Origin: Lindgomyces ingoldianus
Taxonomy: Eukaryota > Ascomycota > Dothideomycetes > Pleosporales > Lindgomycetaceae
DNA: 64,000 nucleotides
Direction of reading: 5' to 3'
Assembly (NCBI RefSeq): GCF_010093535.1
Contig: NW_022985187.1
Location: forward strand, 964,037 to 1,028,036
Below are positions 9,901-20,881 of the stretch, in pieces (the stretch's first letter is position 1; each line of letters starts with the position of its first letter). Under the pieces are notes generated by a model. That model searched no databases and was not told the DNA's origin. It worked only from the letters and a program-made list of their open reading frames with translations. Position numbers and translations under genes: made by a program.

Positions 9901-11900
9901 CGCCCACCCGACAATACATCACTAACATCCTCCTCGGCATCATGACGGCGGAAAATTTCGATCCAGAAGATATCATATACTTCTACATGTTCATCGCCCG
10001 GAACGTGCCAAAGTATCCCGCTCACATCATTCTTCCTGGAACCTCTCTTCATCAGATTCTCATTGGCCTTTGCAACTATCCCACAGAAGTCGTCAGAGAT
10101 GATTGTCAGCTTTCGGTTGAATATCTGCTCTCTGTGTATCATCCACCAAATCTACAGAGCCTTGTACCGCTCTTTGAGAAGGCCGGATTTCATCGCGTGC
10201 TCAAATCGGTGTATCGAGGCTCGCAGCAATATGCAAAACTCATTGAGGCCTACCTCAATGATGGTGAAGACCAGGGGCAGGTCTTTGATTGCATACGCGA
10301 TTGTTTACGACCTAGTCGAGGTCTAGTCAAGAAACAGGTACATGATGTCAAAGGGGTCATAGTCAGCCGTGCAAGAGACCTAGTTGCTGTTGATCCTACT
10401 CGAGCCGCGCAGACTTTGAAGCAGTACACTTCCGACCTTTTACGATCAGTTTTGAGTTCACTGGAGGATGAATCGGATGCTCAATATCAATTCCTCAAGT
10501 CACTGATCGAACCCGATGTACAGCGTCCCGAAGAAGCGCAACCCCAACCCGAGGATCTTCCGTCAGGGTTCACGGAACGTTACGTCCAGTTGATGTGCAA
10601 GTACAACAGCACTCATGTCGCAGACTTTGTCAGCCTTCTTAAATCGGGAGACCTCATGCTAGATCCTGTCCTTCCCGCTCTAGAGAAGAGCGGTGTTATT
10701 GACGCAGCCGTTGTTCTCATGGCTCGCGATGGCCTTGTCAAAGACGCAATGGACCGCCTTGTGAAGCATCTTGGTACTCTCGAGACTGCTCTTACTGGGT
10801 TGGTGAGCGCTGCCGCAGATACCCCGGATGCAGCAAATACAGAAGAGGCGGTTCAGGATCTTCTTAACGACATCCAGAAATATGTGAAGGTTGGCATATG
10901 GCTTTCTCAAGGGCAGACGAGGTTGATGGGGTCTCCAGTGGAGTCAATGATTGATCGAAGGAAATCGGCATATGGCGAAGTTAAAGAGCAGGATCTTGCC
11001 CTTGATGAATTGCTCTGGTTGGATTTGGTCGATACAGTTGTTCGCTTGACAAAGGCCGTCTCATCTGCGGTCTCGGAGCTAGAAGGCATCTTTGATGCTA
11101 TAAATACTGATCAGCCGAAGCCAATCGACACAGTGAAGATTAGAACGACACTTCGCTCAGCCGTCCAACAAACCTTCTCCGCACTCCTCGCCTCCACCAC
11201 CGTACCGCCGATGCCCTCACCATCAACCTCCCAAAGTGCCACATCATCTACAACTCGCCCTCAACTCCACCACAGGAAAATCCAACCTCAAACAAACACC
11301 TCCTTCCTCCGCATTCTCCGCAGTTTCCTTCTCCGCGCATCTTCTTCTTCCCCCTCGCTCTCAGATCTCCGTTCTGTATTGCAGGAAATCTTCTCAGCCT
11401 ATACCTTCGAAGAAACGATTCTCAGTCTCGCAAACCGCTTCCTCGATAAAGAAGGCTTTGCCCAAGTCCAAGAGATCACCGAACTCCGCCAACGTGGCTG
11501 GAGACCCCGCGGTCAAGTCTGTGAGGGCTGTAGAAAAAGAGCTTGGGGTCCTGGCGTTGGTGGCGGGGTGTGGGATGCTTGGGAACGTAAGGGGAGGGTG
11601 GATGCGGCTGAGAGAGCTAGTAAGCGGGCAGCGGAGGAGAGTGGGAATGGGAATGGGAATGGGAAGGGGAAGGGGAAAGGGAAGAGTGCGGATGTGGATG
11701 GTGATGGGCATGGAGAGGAAGAGGATGTGGCAGGAGAGATTGGCAAAGGCCCGTTGGTTGTATTTGCTTGTCGGCATATGTGGCATCGGAGCTGTTTGGA
11801 GAAAGCTGTGGCGATTGGGGAGAGAGTGGGGGAAGGGCAGGAGAGGAGTGAGCTTGTGGGATTGGGGGGAAAGAGGCTCAGGTGTCCTGTTTGTGTATAG
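6952..11900 (+). CDS. VPS8: CORVET tethering complex subunit Vps8
   Basis: Exons 6952-7281, 7332-7773 and 7822-11900 (introns of 50 and 48 nt, GTAGGC..CTAG and GTAAGT..ACAG) give a protein of about 1616 aa, typical of fungal Vps8. Order: acidic, Ser-rich disordered N-terminus (about 1-180); WD40/beta-propeller with TCLSVAASLVVGTSKGFVLV, VTALAISADHSTVAGGHATG and a later RLVILEDNSLRMTDTFD segment; a long alpha-solenoid (clathrin-repeat-like); C-terminal RING-H2-like zinc site with CEGC near residue 1490, FACRHMWHRSC near 1571 and final CPVC near 1612. Vps8 acts with Vps3 in CORVET, binds Rab5/Vps21 on early endosomes and tethers membranes for fusion. The loop between the first Cys pair and the His/Cys cluster is lengthened by a Gly-Asn/Gly-Lys low-complexity insertion. 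Confidence is high for identity and splice sites. Confidence 0.93.
11641..11692 (+). repeat. GGGAATG/GGGAAGG microsatellite inside VPS8 RING loop
   Basis: Purine-rich hexamer-like repeat on the coding strand that encodes alternating Gly-Asn then Gly-Lys dipeptides within the zinc-finger loop, followed by an Asp/Gly/Glu-rich stretch. Confidence 0.85.
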
Positions 11901-12322
11901 TTTAGTGTGAGTTTGTAGCGTTCGATCATCATGGAAACTTGTTCTCTCCTTTCTCTTCTTTCTTTGTATGAGCAGAATGGGTGTCGGCAATTGATGATGG
12001 TTTGTTGTAAGAGCTTGATGATTATCTGAAGGCAAGCATTTTCATGGCTGGTGGCTTAAAGGAAGTATTTATACAGTCTCAGCGTCAATATAAACTATTT
12101 CTCTTCTTTCTCTGTTTTTATCTCCAGAGTTCAATTCAACTACCATACCTACCCCCTTCTTGTGCATCTTAACTAGTCTTATACTGAACATACGTAACTA
12201 ACCCACTATACACACAACACCACAACGTTGCATCGCGATAAAGCCATCCACCCTCACTCAACTCCCTCCTCTTATTAAAATTCTTACAAAGAATGCCGCT
12301 CCACCTCCTAGATTTAATTCTC
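11901..12322. other. VPS8 3' flank
   Basis: AT-rich, pyrimidine-rich stretches consistent with 3' UTR and intergenic DNA. No coding evidence. Confidence 0.4.
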
Positions 12323-12770
12323 TTAGGCTTCGTCTCTACGTTTGTTCATGATATTGTAGTCTTCATGCTTACGTCTATCGGTGGTGCTCCAATAATGTTC
12401 TAGATCTTCTTTGCGGCTGTAGCGACGTGGAGTAGGTGGTATGGGTGGTTGGGTCGGTGGTTTGAGGGGAGGGTGAGGGAGGGATTGGAATTGGTGGTAG
12501 CCGGGCGCTAGTGGTTGAGGTTTGTGTAGGTCTTGACGGAGGTGAGCCAGGTTTGAGGTTATGACTGGTGCGTTTGGTGTGTTTGTATGTTCGGTGAGGG
12601 AGGTGGTGTATCTTGCAACTTTACCGCGCAGTCAAGGCAGGTTCTAGAGGAGGCTGACGGAGCCGGATGGATAGTGATGTTGGATATCTTGTTTGAGAGT
12701 GAGGTGTTGGAGTATCTGGAGAATATAGTAGAAGACGGAACGTCTACTAGAGTGCGGTGCAACCTATGCA
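12323..12770 (-). pseudogene. Unrecognised gene relic with two in-frame stops
   Basis: Read on the minus strand from about 12770 to the TAA at 12323-12325, one frame gives protein-like text throughout: LQILQHLTLKQDIQHHYPSG, then LRGKVARYTTSLTEH, LAHLRQDLHKPQPLAPGY, a proline-rich PPLKPPTQPPIPPTP linker and a basic/acidic end RRYSRKEDLEHYW...KRRDEA. It is broken only by TAG at 12644-12646 and TGA at 12632-12634; both could come from C-to-T changes in CAG/CAA/CGA codons. I do not recognise the family. It lies about 2 kb from the hAT transposon, so mutation spreading from the transposon is a possible cause. An intron that removes both stops is an alternative. Confidence 0.4.
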
Positions 12771-13171
12771 GTTTGTGAAAAATGCTAATAGAGGCGGAGA
12801 TCTGGAAATGAAAGGCGATGTTTCTTGGGGATAGAAGGCAGCTAAAACATCCACTGGAATTAGTGTCAGATATGCTAGAGATCGGCCTTGAGGCAAGGAG
12901 AAGTTTTAATAGCTTGCATCTAGAGGAAGATGCCCCAATACTGCATAGAGAAGACTTGGACTGCTCGAGCTGCTATTAGTACTCTATTATGATCAGCGTC
13001 ACACGATTATAAGCTGTCACTCCCACCAATCTCGCTTGAATAACCCTCAGTCTTTCACCTCCAGCTCAAAGACCACATTTATCATCACAACGACGCCATA
13101 TCTGCTTCACCAAAACTTCATCTTTCGCAATTAGAATTGATCAAATCGTTTTTTGTCTATATATACAGAAT

Positions 13172-13417
13172 ATGACAGATCAGAAAGCACCAATCAGAAA
13201 TTTGGGAGTCGGTGGCGAAGTGGGCGAATGCAGCGGCTTTGAGATGCCTAGCACGCGGTTCGATTCCATATGGCAACCTTTAAGACTATCTTATTTCAGG
13301 CGCAACAGAAAACGAGTCACACTCATCTTCAATGACAGCCAGTCGACCTACAGTATCACTATTGCACAAGTGCATTTCAGAGCGCTCAGTTCACGCTGTA
13401 GAGAGGCATTGGCTTGA
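13172..13417 (+). CDS. Small hypothetical ORF (81 aa)
   Basis: ATG-initiated frame after a TATATATA-containing stretch (about 13160). No signal peptide, membrane segment or known motif is visible; Arg/Ser-rich middle. The frame contains the words TGGCGAAGTGG and GGTTCGATTCC, which resemble RNA polymerase III A and B boxes (see rejected items). Weak evidence for a real gene. Confidence 0.2.
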   Translation: MTDQKAPIRNLGVGGEVGECSGFEMPSTRFDSIWQPLRLSYFRRNRKRVTLIFNDSQSTYSITIAQVHFRALSSRCREALA

Positions 13418-13744
13418 GAGGGGTTTTCTGGGTCGCATCTCGGGTTAGCCAGACCTGTTACAATGCGGTTTCTTTTTGCCGGGGTTTTTAATCTGTGATG
13501 TCATGTGAGATTTGGCGGCGGTTGCTTTTGTATGGTGATGGTGGGGAGAGCTTTAGGTGGCAGTGATGGTGAGGTTTTGTTATTGAGGGATATTGGTTGA
13601 GGTCAAGTAAATGACTCATTCGCTTTGCGGCATGCATTTAGGAATGCTGGACGAACAAAATAATGGCTAATATGCACAGTGATGAATGCATACATATATA
13701 TAATAACGAAAGTGTTATATTTACTAGGAAGCCTTCACCTGCTG

Positions 13745-14575
13745 TCATACATCCTCATCCGGATACTGATCTAGCCAACCGCCCTCTTCACCCCGCAGAA
13801 ACTCCGACATGTCCAACTTCACATTCCACCATATTTCGACTCCTTGCTGTGTCCCTCCACTCACCCCCGTAGTCGGAAATGTCGCTTTCGGTCTTCCTGC
13901 TTTCTGCTACCGCCAATGCTTGGAAAATGCTAGCTTAATAGTCAGATGTGTTGGTTTAAGATCGCGCTCCTCGTCACATAGCTTGTGGAGTATGTTGTTG
14001 AAGGTAGAGGTGAACTTGCTCACGGCGAGCTCCCATAGAATGCGCTAAGCACCTTGTTGTGATACACATAGGTCGTGGAGCAACGGGAATATGGGCGTAG
14101 TGCACGAGGCGGGCGTGATCTGGGTAGTCTGGCGTGAGGGCTCTTGGTCTACTTTTGTAGATATTTTGTTTTGAACAGGAACAGTAGTTTCGTCGTTATG
14201 AACAAATCTTCCTTTAGAATCTTTGTCGGTGCAAAGCATCAGAATCGCCGTTCCACAATCTTCGAACCACAAAATATTCTAATAATCTCCGTCAAGAGAA
14301 GAAGTTGATGACATAAGCTCTAAAAGCTCATCGAATATGACGTGGGGTGGTTTGTTGTTCAGCTCCGGATTTGGATGCGACGGATCGGTATATCCACACA
14401 GACCAGAAGCAAGAGGCGGTAGCAGGGCATATGCAGATTTGGTAAAATTGCGGAGCTCACTTCGAATTATAATGTTACAATTCATATCGCCCCCCATGAG
14501 CGTCCTCGTCTCTCTGTGTGTTGTCGATTGTACATTCAAGGCCCCACTAAAGTTCCTAAAGTTTTCGAACAGCAA
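13745..14575 (-). pseudogene. Unrecognised gene relic with three in-frame TAG stops
   Basis: One minus-strand frame runs with protein-like sequence from about 14575 to a TGA at 13745-13747: GGDMNCNIIIRSELRNF, HVIFDELLELMSSTSS, then ILWFEDCGTAILMLCTDKD, LHKLCDEERDLKPTHLTIKL, FSKHWR, and VEIWWNVKLDMSEFLRGEE ending in LDQYPDEDV. It is interrupted by TAG at 14279-14281, 14045-14047 and 13907-13909. All three are TAG, compatible with CAG-to-TAG mutation. No known family is recognised. The relic sits immediately left of the hAT element (14900). Introns could hide some of the stops, but no convincing splice pair restores a single frame at all three. Confidence 0.45.
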
Positions 14576-14891
14576 GAGAAGAGATAAGCTACCACAAACA
14601 ATCCGACAATCTTCTATATAAAGTTGGAAAACCTTTCCCTTTCATGCATGGAGACATATTATAGAGTTAAGCCCCGAGTATACGATGCTTGCCTTGCAAT
14701 CCTCGCTCCTTGTGCGCTGCTATGCATGTGTCTACTACGAATTTCCCGCGCACCTCTTCTTCTTAGAACACTCCTTGTATTCTCCGCCAATTGATCACAC
14801 TCTTTTACATATGTTAAATTCATTTACTACTATTGCCATGCCTTTCATCACGTTTATTCCATTCGCTTTTCTTTCCCCTCTCCACAGCTCC

Positions 14892-17800
14892 CTTGCACGC
14901 AGCGTGGCCAACAGTCCGTAGTACGTAACGTAACTACGTGAACGTAGTAATCACGTGAGGCGTACAAAAGTAGTCAAAATGTGAGACGTAACTTTTGTAC
15001 AGTGAATTGCCAAGTACGTACTGTAGTACAGGTCAGAGAGGTTATATTTTAGGAGATTTCCCTCCTGTTTTTAGACCCTATTAGCTATCACGTTAGGAGC
15101 TTTGTTTAAGGTTGCGTTTTAAAGTAATAATTAGATAAAACTCTACGTTTTATAGTATAGTAGCCTAATTAGTGTGCTAAGTAGCCCCCTATAAAAATAG
15201 TTAACTTTTGCCCTAGAAAAGCTCTTTATCTTATTAATTATTATAATAAGCTAGATGTCTTAATTCCTTTATTACAGCAGGTGTATAGCCTTATCCTAAT
15301 CCTTCTACTTATTAAAGTTGTTTTAATAAGCTAAGGTGCTTTATTACGCTAGCTTTTATTATTTTACTAAATTAAGGTTAGCTCTCTTAGAGTTGTTAGT
15401 GCCCTTAACCCTAACTCTAGCCCTAGGCAAAGATGTATTCTCTTGTAATTTTCTAGTAGACGCGCACCTTAACTCTAGAGCCTCTTTTATAATAGAGTAA
15501 AACAATGTTTAGCTAGGAAAGAAAAAGCTAGTGCTAGAAAGACTTAGCTATTAAGTAAAGCATAAAAGTTAACTCTGTAGCAATTATCCTGTCTTCTAGG
15601 TCTAGCGTTATAGGGGGGATTTAGTGTACAAGGACAACAACAGCACTATTCTTAAAGTGTAGCTTTGTAAAAGATGTCACCTCTAAGGGCAACACAAAGC
15701 TGCAAAAATTATTAGTAGTTATAATTATATTATCTCTTATCTCTAGAAAAAGCATAAAATTAATGCTAGTAAAGATCTCTTACCTAACAGCTTAAGGCTT
15801 CCTGCTAATCCTTTTAAAGCTATAATAGAAGTAGCTAAATCTATAAGGATTGTTTTTTATAAGGCTTAGCAAAAAAAAGCTTTTTAAGCTGTAGTAATAG
15901 ACTAAGTTATTTCTTAAAATTAAACCTTTAGAAACGCATCTTTAGCTAAAACTTACAAAGTACTTACTTAGAACTACGCTAACCTTCTTAACGCTATACT
16001 ATCTTCCCACACTACGCTCTTAACCTATATCTAGAACAGTCTAGTGCGCTAAAAGCAGGAGATTTAAATAATACTAAGATTAGCCTATAGTAAAATTACA
16101 CTAAGTGTTAATATATAAACTTCTCTAAACTACTTATCCTGCCTAAGGGTAGTAGCTTATTTTTTTAGTATGTACTAGCAAAACCTTAGCCTAGCTGCGT
16201 TAGCGCAAAAATTAAAACTACAACACTAACATCCTCTACATAAATGCTAACTACTAGCACAGAGACCTCTTTATTAGCTTTAACAATCTATACAGAGACC
16301 ACACTAGAGAGAATTAAGCGCTAGAGATTATTAAGGTGCTTAAGGACTACAAAATTATGTTTAAATTTTATTACTATATTACTAACAATGCGTTAAACAA
16401 TAACGCAGAGACTATTATAACTTTAGCTAAAAAGCTTTACTTGCCTCTTACTACTAAACACTATATCTACTGCGCTAGCTATATAATTTAAATTATTGTT
16501 AAGGCAGTTATATACAGCTAAGAAGTCTCTACCTTTAAAAAAGCTCTAGCCTAAGCTGCTCTAGATAATTAATTTAAGCTATACTAACAGTAAGGCGTTG
16601 TAGGCAAGTTGCACAACTTTGTTAACATAGTGCTAGCATCTTATAAATAATAATTAGCCTTTATAACTTTTTAGGCTTTACTCTTAGCTAACAATCTTCT
16701 CTAGAGTTTTAGCACCCTTAATCTTATCTAGAACAGTAGAGTACGCTAGCACAGCATATATCTTATGCTTTTACGTTGCTATAAGTTAAAGGAGCCTATT
16801 AGTAAGTTTCTACGTAAATAATAAAGTGCTAACATGTTAATAGCTGCTACTCTCTATAAAACTATCTTTAAAGAAAAGTAGAAGAAAGTTAATTATCTTA
16901 TTAAGTTTCTCTAGTCCTTTTACTTTATAATAAAAAGACTTAAGGGTAACAGCAAGTACAGCTCTATCTAGATAACTATAGTCAACCTCTAGCACCTGTA
17001 TACAGAGCTTACAAAGATAGAGGAGAAGCTTAAGGGTAAAAGCAATAATTGCTACCTTAAAAATAGTGTTATGTTTAGGATCTAAAAGCTAACCTTATAC
17101 TAAAAGAAGATTATTATAGATTTACCTATATTATACTGCGCTATTGCAACTATTCTTAACCCTTAATTATAACTTGTTTAGTTTAAAGACTACTAGCGTA
17201 AGCACCTAGCATAGCATAAGTAAGCTAAGGCTTTAATAAAAGCAGTTTTTTAAGACTATATTAATAAAAAGACAGAGGGTAATAAAAAGGAAAAAAATTT
17301 ATAACCTTACTAGCATAAGCTCCCTAGTGGCAAGTATTATAATAAAGGCTATAAGTAAACTCTCTCTGTTAACATAAGCCTTCTTATAGGCTTAAGGTTA
17401 TACAAAAAACAGCAGAAAATAACAGAGCTTTAACAATACTATAATAGCTACATTAAAGACCTCTCTATAGCTAAGGAGGGATCCCTACTATTCTAATTAC
17501 CTCTTACTTAGTAGCTTAAAGTTAGTTGTTACTCCTACCCCACACTCTTTAAAATCGCCCTTAATTTCCTCTATATACTCTTAACAAGCTGCAACTGTAA
17601 GAGAGCCTTCTCTAGAGGCAGGAGGACAGTTACAATTAATAAAAACTGCTTAGCAGGTTGTATAATTAAGGCTTTGCAGCTCTAAAAGAACTAGTTACGT
17701 TACAGGGCTGTAAAGAGTAAATTAACTACTCTAGGGGACTTTATCTAGGCTAAAAAGCTTCTCCTAGAACAATTTTAACCTAGACTAACAAAACTTCTTG

Positions 17801-17964
17801 CAAAAAGTACAAAAGTATAAGGATTTTAAGAAGTTACTGTTACGTTACGTACTTGCTAATTAATTCACCGCTTACGTACAAAAGTACTACCAAATTGAGA
17901 AGTTACTGGCAGAGAAAAGCTCAAACGTAACGTACTACGTACTGTTGGCCACGCTGCTTGCACG
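14892..17964. repeat. 8-bp target site duplication CTTGCACG around hAT element
   Basis: CTTGCACG at 14892-14899 and again at 17957-17964, directly abutting the two ends of the transposon. Perfect match. Confidence 0.9.
14900..17956 (+). mobile_element. hAT superfamily DNA transposon, complete ends, RIP-inactivated
   Basis: 3057 bp. The terminal inverted repeats start CAGCGTGGCCAACAGT on both ends (16 identical bases, then roughly 16 more with two mismatches). 8-bp target duplications and CAGNG termini are diagnostic for hAT. The plus strand still carries a recognisable hAT C-terminal dimerisation domain at about 17530-17760 (YPTLFKIALNFLYI, TSCNCKRAFSRGRRTV, LQLQKN, TTLGDFI) and an upstream segment near 16380-16530 matching the conserved NNAL...CAxYII block. 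The coding frame is full of stops, mostly TAG/TAA, and the whole element is very AT-rich; no frame of 60 codons survives. It is a dead but structurally complete copy. The remaining cytosines are mostly followed by T, as in the other dead repeats of this window. Confidence 0.9.
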
Positions 17965-18824
17965 TTTCTCTGCTGTGCAATGACCATACACTGACAAGAC
18001 GTGGTAATAGCAATAGCCTCTTCGAATTTCTACCACGAGCAGGAGACGAAATAGGCTACTCCGAGCATTGTGTGCTGCGAGTGGACTCAGCACAGCGGCC
18101 TTTTAGTAGAACTTTATAACTAGTGGTATTAAAGGCCCCGTTATCTAAGGTCAGTTGTAGCCTTGTGACTTAGCTTTTTATTACTATATCAATTAGCGAG
18201 TAATGTTTTCCATAGCAGGGGAGAGTTTTGACAACAGGATGTTTCTAAGAAGAAATAGTACTGTGTGGTGATCTGCAGGGTGAGTACGGAATTCCGAGAG
18301 ACTGATGTAGAATCTTAATACTCAGACGAATGCCTTCATGTCATCGGCGCTGGTCGTTTTGTGTGGTTGGAGAGCTTAATAATTTCTGCAGTTGAGTATC
18401 AATAAGCAAATTCATTTCGTAGCGAAGAATAATTGCCGGACTCTCCAAATAGTGAGTAGGTGAATAAGGGAGTTTGGGGCTGGGACTTTCATTCTGATTT
18501 TGCTGAATCGATCGCGACTATTTAGTCTGGCCACGAACGCACCTTCTCCTAAAGCTACACTCTACAGACGAACCTGCTCACCTTTCTGGGAAGCTGCAAT
18601 CCATGATACGTGAGATTCCCGGTCCCCCAAAGAACATCCCCGATTCGTTGTCTTCATATCAACATTCGCCCTCGAATTGCTATCTTTACATCGGTACCGG
18701 TATCTACATCCGCGTTCGAGATTTCGAAATATCTGCTAAGAGGGACTCGAGTAGAAATCGTGTTAAAACCAACAAGCCAAACTCTTCTAGATAGCGCCAG
18801 GGTGAACCCTTCCCGCGAGGATAT
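17965..18824. other. Right flank of hAT, no supported gene
   Basis: Base composition returns to normal. Only short overlapping open frames near 18600-18790, taken as 5' flank of the small membrane-protein ORF at 18825. Confidence 0.4.
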
Positions 18825-19190
18825 ATGGACGAACAAGACTTCATCTCCGTTATCTTCTTCTTCCTCACTCTTCGCTTCTTCACTCGCCTCTCATTCCGTG
18901 ATCTCTCCTCAGAACTATGCCAGTGCGCTAGTATGGCTTTCGATAGTATCATGCAAGATGTCGACAAGTTACGGCGCAAAGTATCGCGTTTGGTGCGGCG
19001 GGTGTGGTGGTGCGCAACACGGCGGGCGCATCGGGTTAGAGTGTTTGCCGACACTCTGGTCTTGTTCTCTGCCGTAGTGTTTACGCTCACTTTCGCCTAT
19101 GTGGAATACGAAAAGAGGAAGATAGTGGAAGGAGCATGGAGTGCCACCGATGAAGAGAGGCTAAGGAGCACATACGAGTGTCTGAATTGA
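18825..19190 (+). CDS. Small putative membrane protein (121 aa)
   Basis: ATG at 18825. One hydrophobic stretch near the N-terminus (FISVIFFFLTLRFF), a basic segment (KLRRKVSRLVRRVWW) and a predicted membrane helix (TLVLFSAVVFTLTFAYV) followed by EYEKRKIVEGAW. No family recognised. The order of a basic cytosolic patch, one helix and a charged tail is coherent, so it is listed. A relic of another membrane protein lies 340 bp downstream. Could be expressed or a remnant. Confidence 0.35.
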   Translation: MDEQDFISVIFFFLTLRFFTRLSFRDLSSELCQCASMAFDSIMQDVDKLRRKVSRLVRRVWWCATRRAHRVRVFADTLVLFSAVVFTLTFAYVEYEKRKIVEGAWSATDEERLRSTYECLN

Positions 19191-19526
19191 CAGCTGAACC
19201 GCTTCTTGGTATGAGAGATATTCATGGGGATCTTGTCGATCGGCACAGGAATGTGTGAACCGCACGCGCCCTCAACTTCTTGGCTCTGGACTTTAACCTT
19301 CATTCACTGTCATATACGATTCTCCCACAGACACCGCACGTCGCATTTTCCCCTTTCCGCATGCTTCTAGTTTCTCCAAGTCTGACACAAAATTCTCTGG
19401 AGCTTACTCATATCAACAAACCATGGACTTACACGTCAACACGGCTCTTCTTCTGCGTTTCATTTCGCTAGGGTTCTTCACCAGCCTATATTTCACAACC
19501 TCTTCCCCGCACTTCTAGAATGCTTT

Positions 19527-19784
19527 TTAGTGTCTCCTACCCAGGTTGTGGATACTGGGGTAGTTTTTGTTTTAGAAATATCGATGCTGCGGTATGGTGC
19601 CTCATGGGTGTGCCTGGTGCTGTGGATTTCGATTCTTCGAGCATCTTGGGTATGGTTCATGGGCGATCGTATCGTGGCGAGAGCTGTCTGGAAAGAGTGA
19701 GCCTAAGAGAGACAGCTGGGCCTGGAAAGGAGACGATGGCAAAAGGCCATTGTCGAGGAAGGTATTAACGCAGGCGTTTCATAG
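19527..19784 (+). pseudogene. Membrane-protein relic with two in-frame stops
   Basis: One plus-strand frame reads SPTQVVDTGVVFVLEISML, RYGASWVCLVLWISILRASW, VWFMGDRIVARAVWKE, then TGA (19698-19700), Ala, TAA (19704-19706), and continues ERQLGLERRRWQKAIVEEG to a TAG at 19782-19784. The stops fit CGA-to-TGA and CAA-to-TAA changes. Two hydrophobic segments suggest an integral membrane protein. Family not recognised. A possible 5' part lies at 19420-19515 in another frame. Confidence 0.4.
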
Positions 19785-20630
19785 CTATCTAAACCTCCAA
19801 CGAAGACATAGTGAACTTCACCATAAGGTATTGAAGTGTAAAGCCGGTTCGTTCCAGTATCATACAAGTGATAGCCTTCCTTCTCTTATGTGTCTTATAA
19901 ATACTTTCTCCTTTGGTCGGACTGTCTGATTGCGTTCTCGTAAGTGATAACAAGATAATAATCTAAGATGTTAGAAAAAGACCTTCCCACCATTAAGTCT
20001 GAGCTTTTGGAAGTCGCCATGTTGCTGTTGCTGTTTTGTAACCTCGTCTTTGCATAAAAAGCTTATGAGGATCACGAATGGCGATTCACTGGTGGAATTC
20101 TTGGCCACTAGAGAGGCGTTAAGATCAATTTCCGTCCTTTTTAGGTACTTGTAAGTCACAAGACCGTGTAATAGAGCCTTCATTGTGATATTGTTTCTAG
20201 CAAATGAGTAGGCACCATTTAAGTTGCAAGGATCCGGGCCAACACATTCACTCCTCACCCTCGTACCCTAATTTGGAATAGTGGATCTTGCTTCAACGGC
20301 CTCGAAACAATCTTGCACTCAATCGCGTCTTCCGTTAAACTAACAAGCGACAAGATGTTAGATAGTACATTCATCGTCGCTTCCCTTGTTAGCGCCCAAA
20401 TTATCTTCGACCCGCCCCTTCAGTTCGATGTTCCAAACCTGCTCGGACACCTTGTCCAAAGCCTTGGCTCTAGGGTAGAACCCACAGGCCTTGATATTAC
20501 ATGTCTTGTGGGATATGCATGGAAGGCTTAGTTGGCAATAAGAGGTAATAGAATCAACAGGTACAGTGTGTATCGTTGTTTACGACTGTCACGTTGCTAT
20601 CTATCATTTAAGACGAACGATCGAAGCAGT
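19785..20630. other. Intergenic, no supported gene
   Basis: Short unrelated open frames on both strands; nothing with domain-like sequence. Confidence 0.4.
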
Positions 20631-20635
20631 TCAAA

Positions 20636-20881
20636 TTATACAAAGAGATGTATTTGGGCCGAAAGACTGCAATGAGAGATGATCAAAATTTGACTTACGC
20701 GTTTGGACTGATGGGAACGCATGGGTTGTATCCATAGTGAGAGTATGCCCCCCCATGTAGCCGGGTTGCGGTGACCAATGACCTGAATAAATGCATCTTG
20801 CTTGACTGAGGCATCAGCGGGAGCAGCGAGGGCGGTAGGAAACAGTGCCCCCAAAAAGAGGAGAGCCTTTACCAAGCGCAT
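20636..20881 (-). CDS. Small secreted protein candidate
   Basis: ATG at 20881 (minus). The first 20 residues, MRLVKALLFLGALFPTALAA, are a textbook signal peptide (n-region Arg/Lys, Leu-rich core, Ala-x-Ala cleavage). The mature part is short (about 60 residues) with no cysteine pattern or known domain. A GTAAGT donor follows codon 61 (20697-20698 on the minus strand) and a TTGCAG acceptor lies only 32 nt on, which is shorter than usual fungal introns, so the 3' end is uncertain; unspliced, the frame ends at 20636. Size and secretion fit a candidate effector or cell-wall peptide, but this is inference. Confidence 0.45.
   Translation of the reverse strand: MRLVKALLFLGALFPTALAAPADASVKQDAFIQVIGHRNPATWGGILSLWIQPMRSHQSKRVSQILIISHCSLSAQIHLFV

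Noticed and set aside
11394..12035. 213-codon minus-strand frame at the end of VPS8
   Set aside because: Complement of the purine-rich RING-loop repeat gives Pro/Thr/Leu-rich nonsense.
13212..13285. Possible tRNA or SINE: TGGCGAAGTGG (A-box-like) and GGTTCGATTCC (B-box-like) 43 bases apart
   Set aside because: The T-stem (CGCGG against CCATA) and the anticodon stem do not pair, and no acceptor stem is found. At most a mutated tRNA-derived relic.
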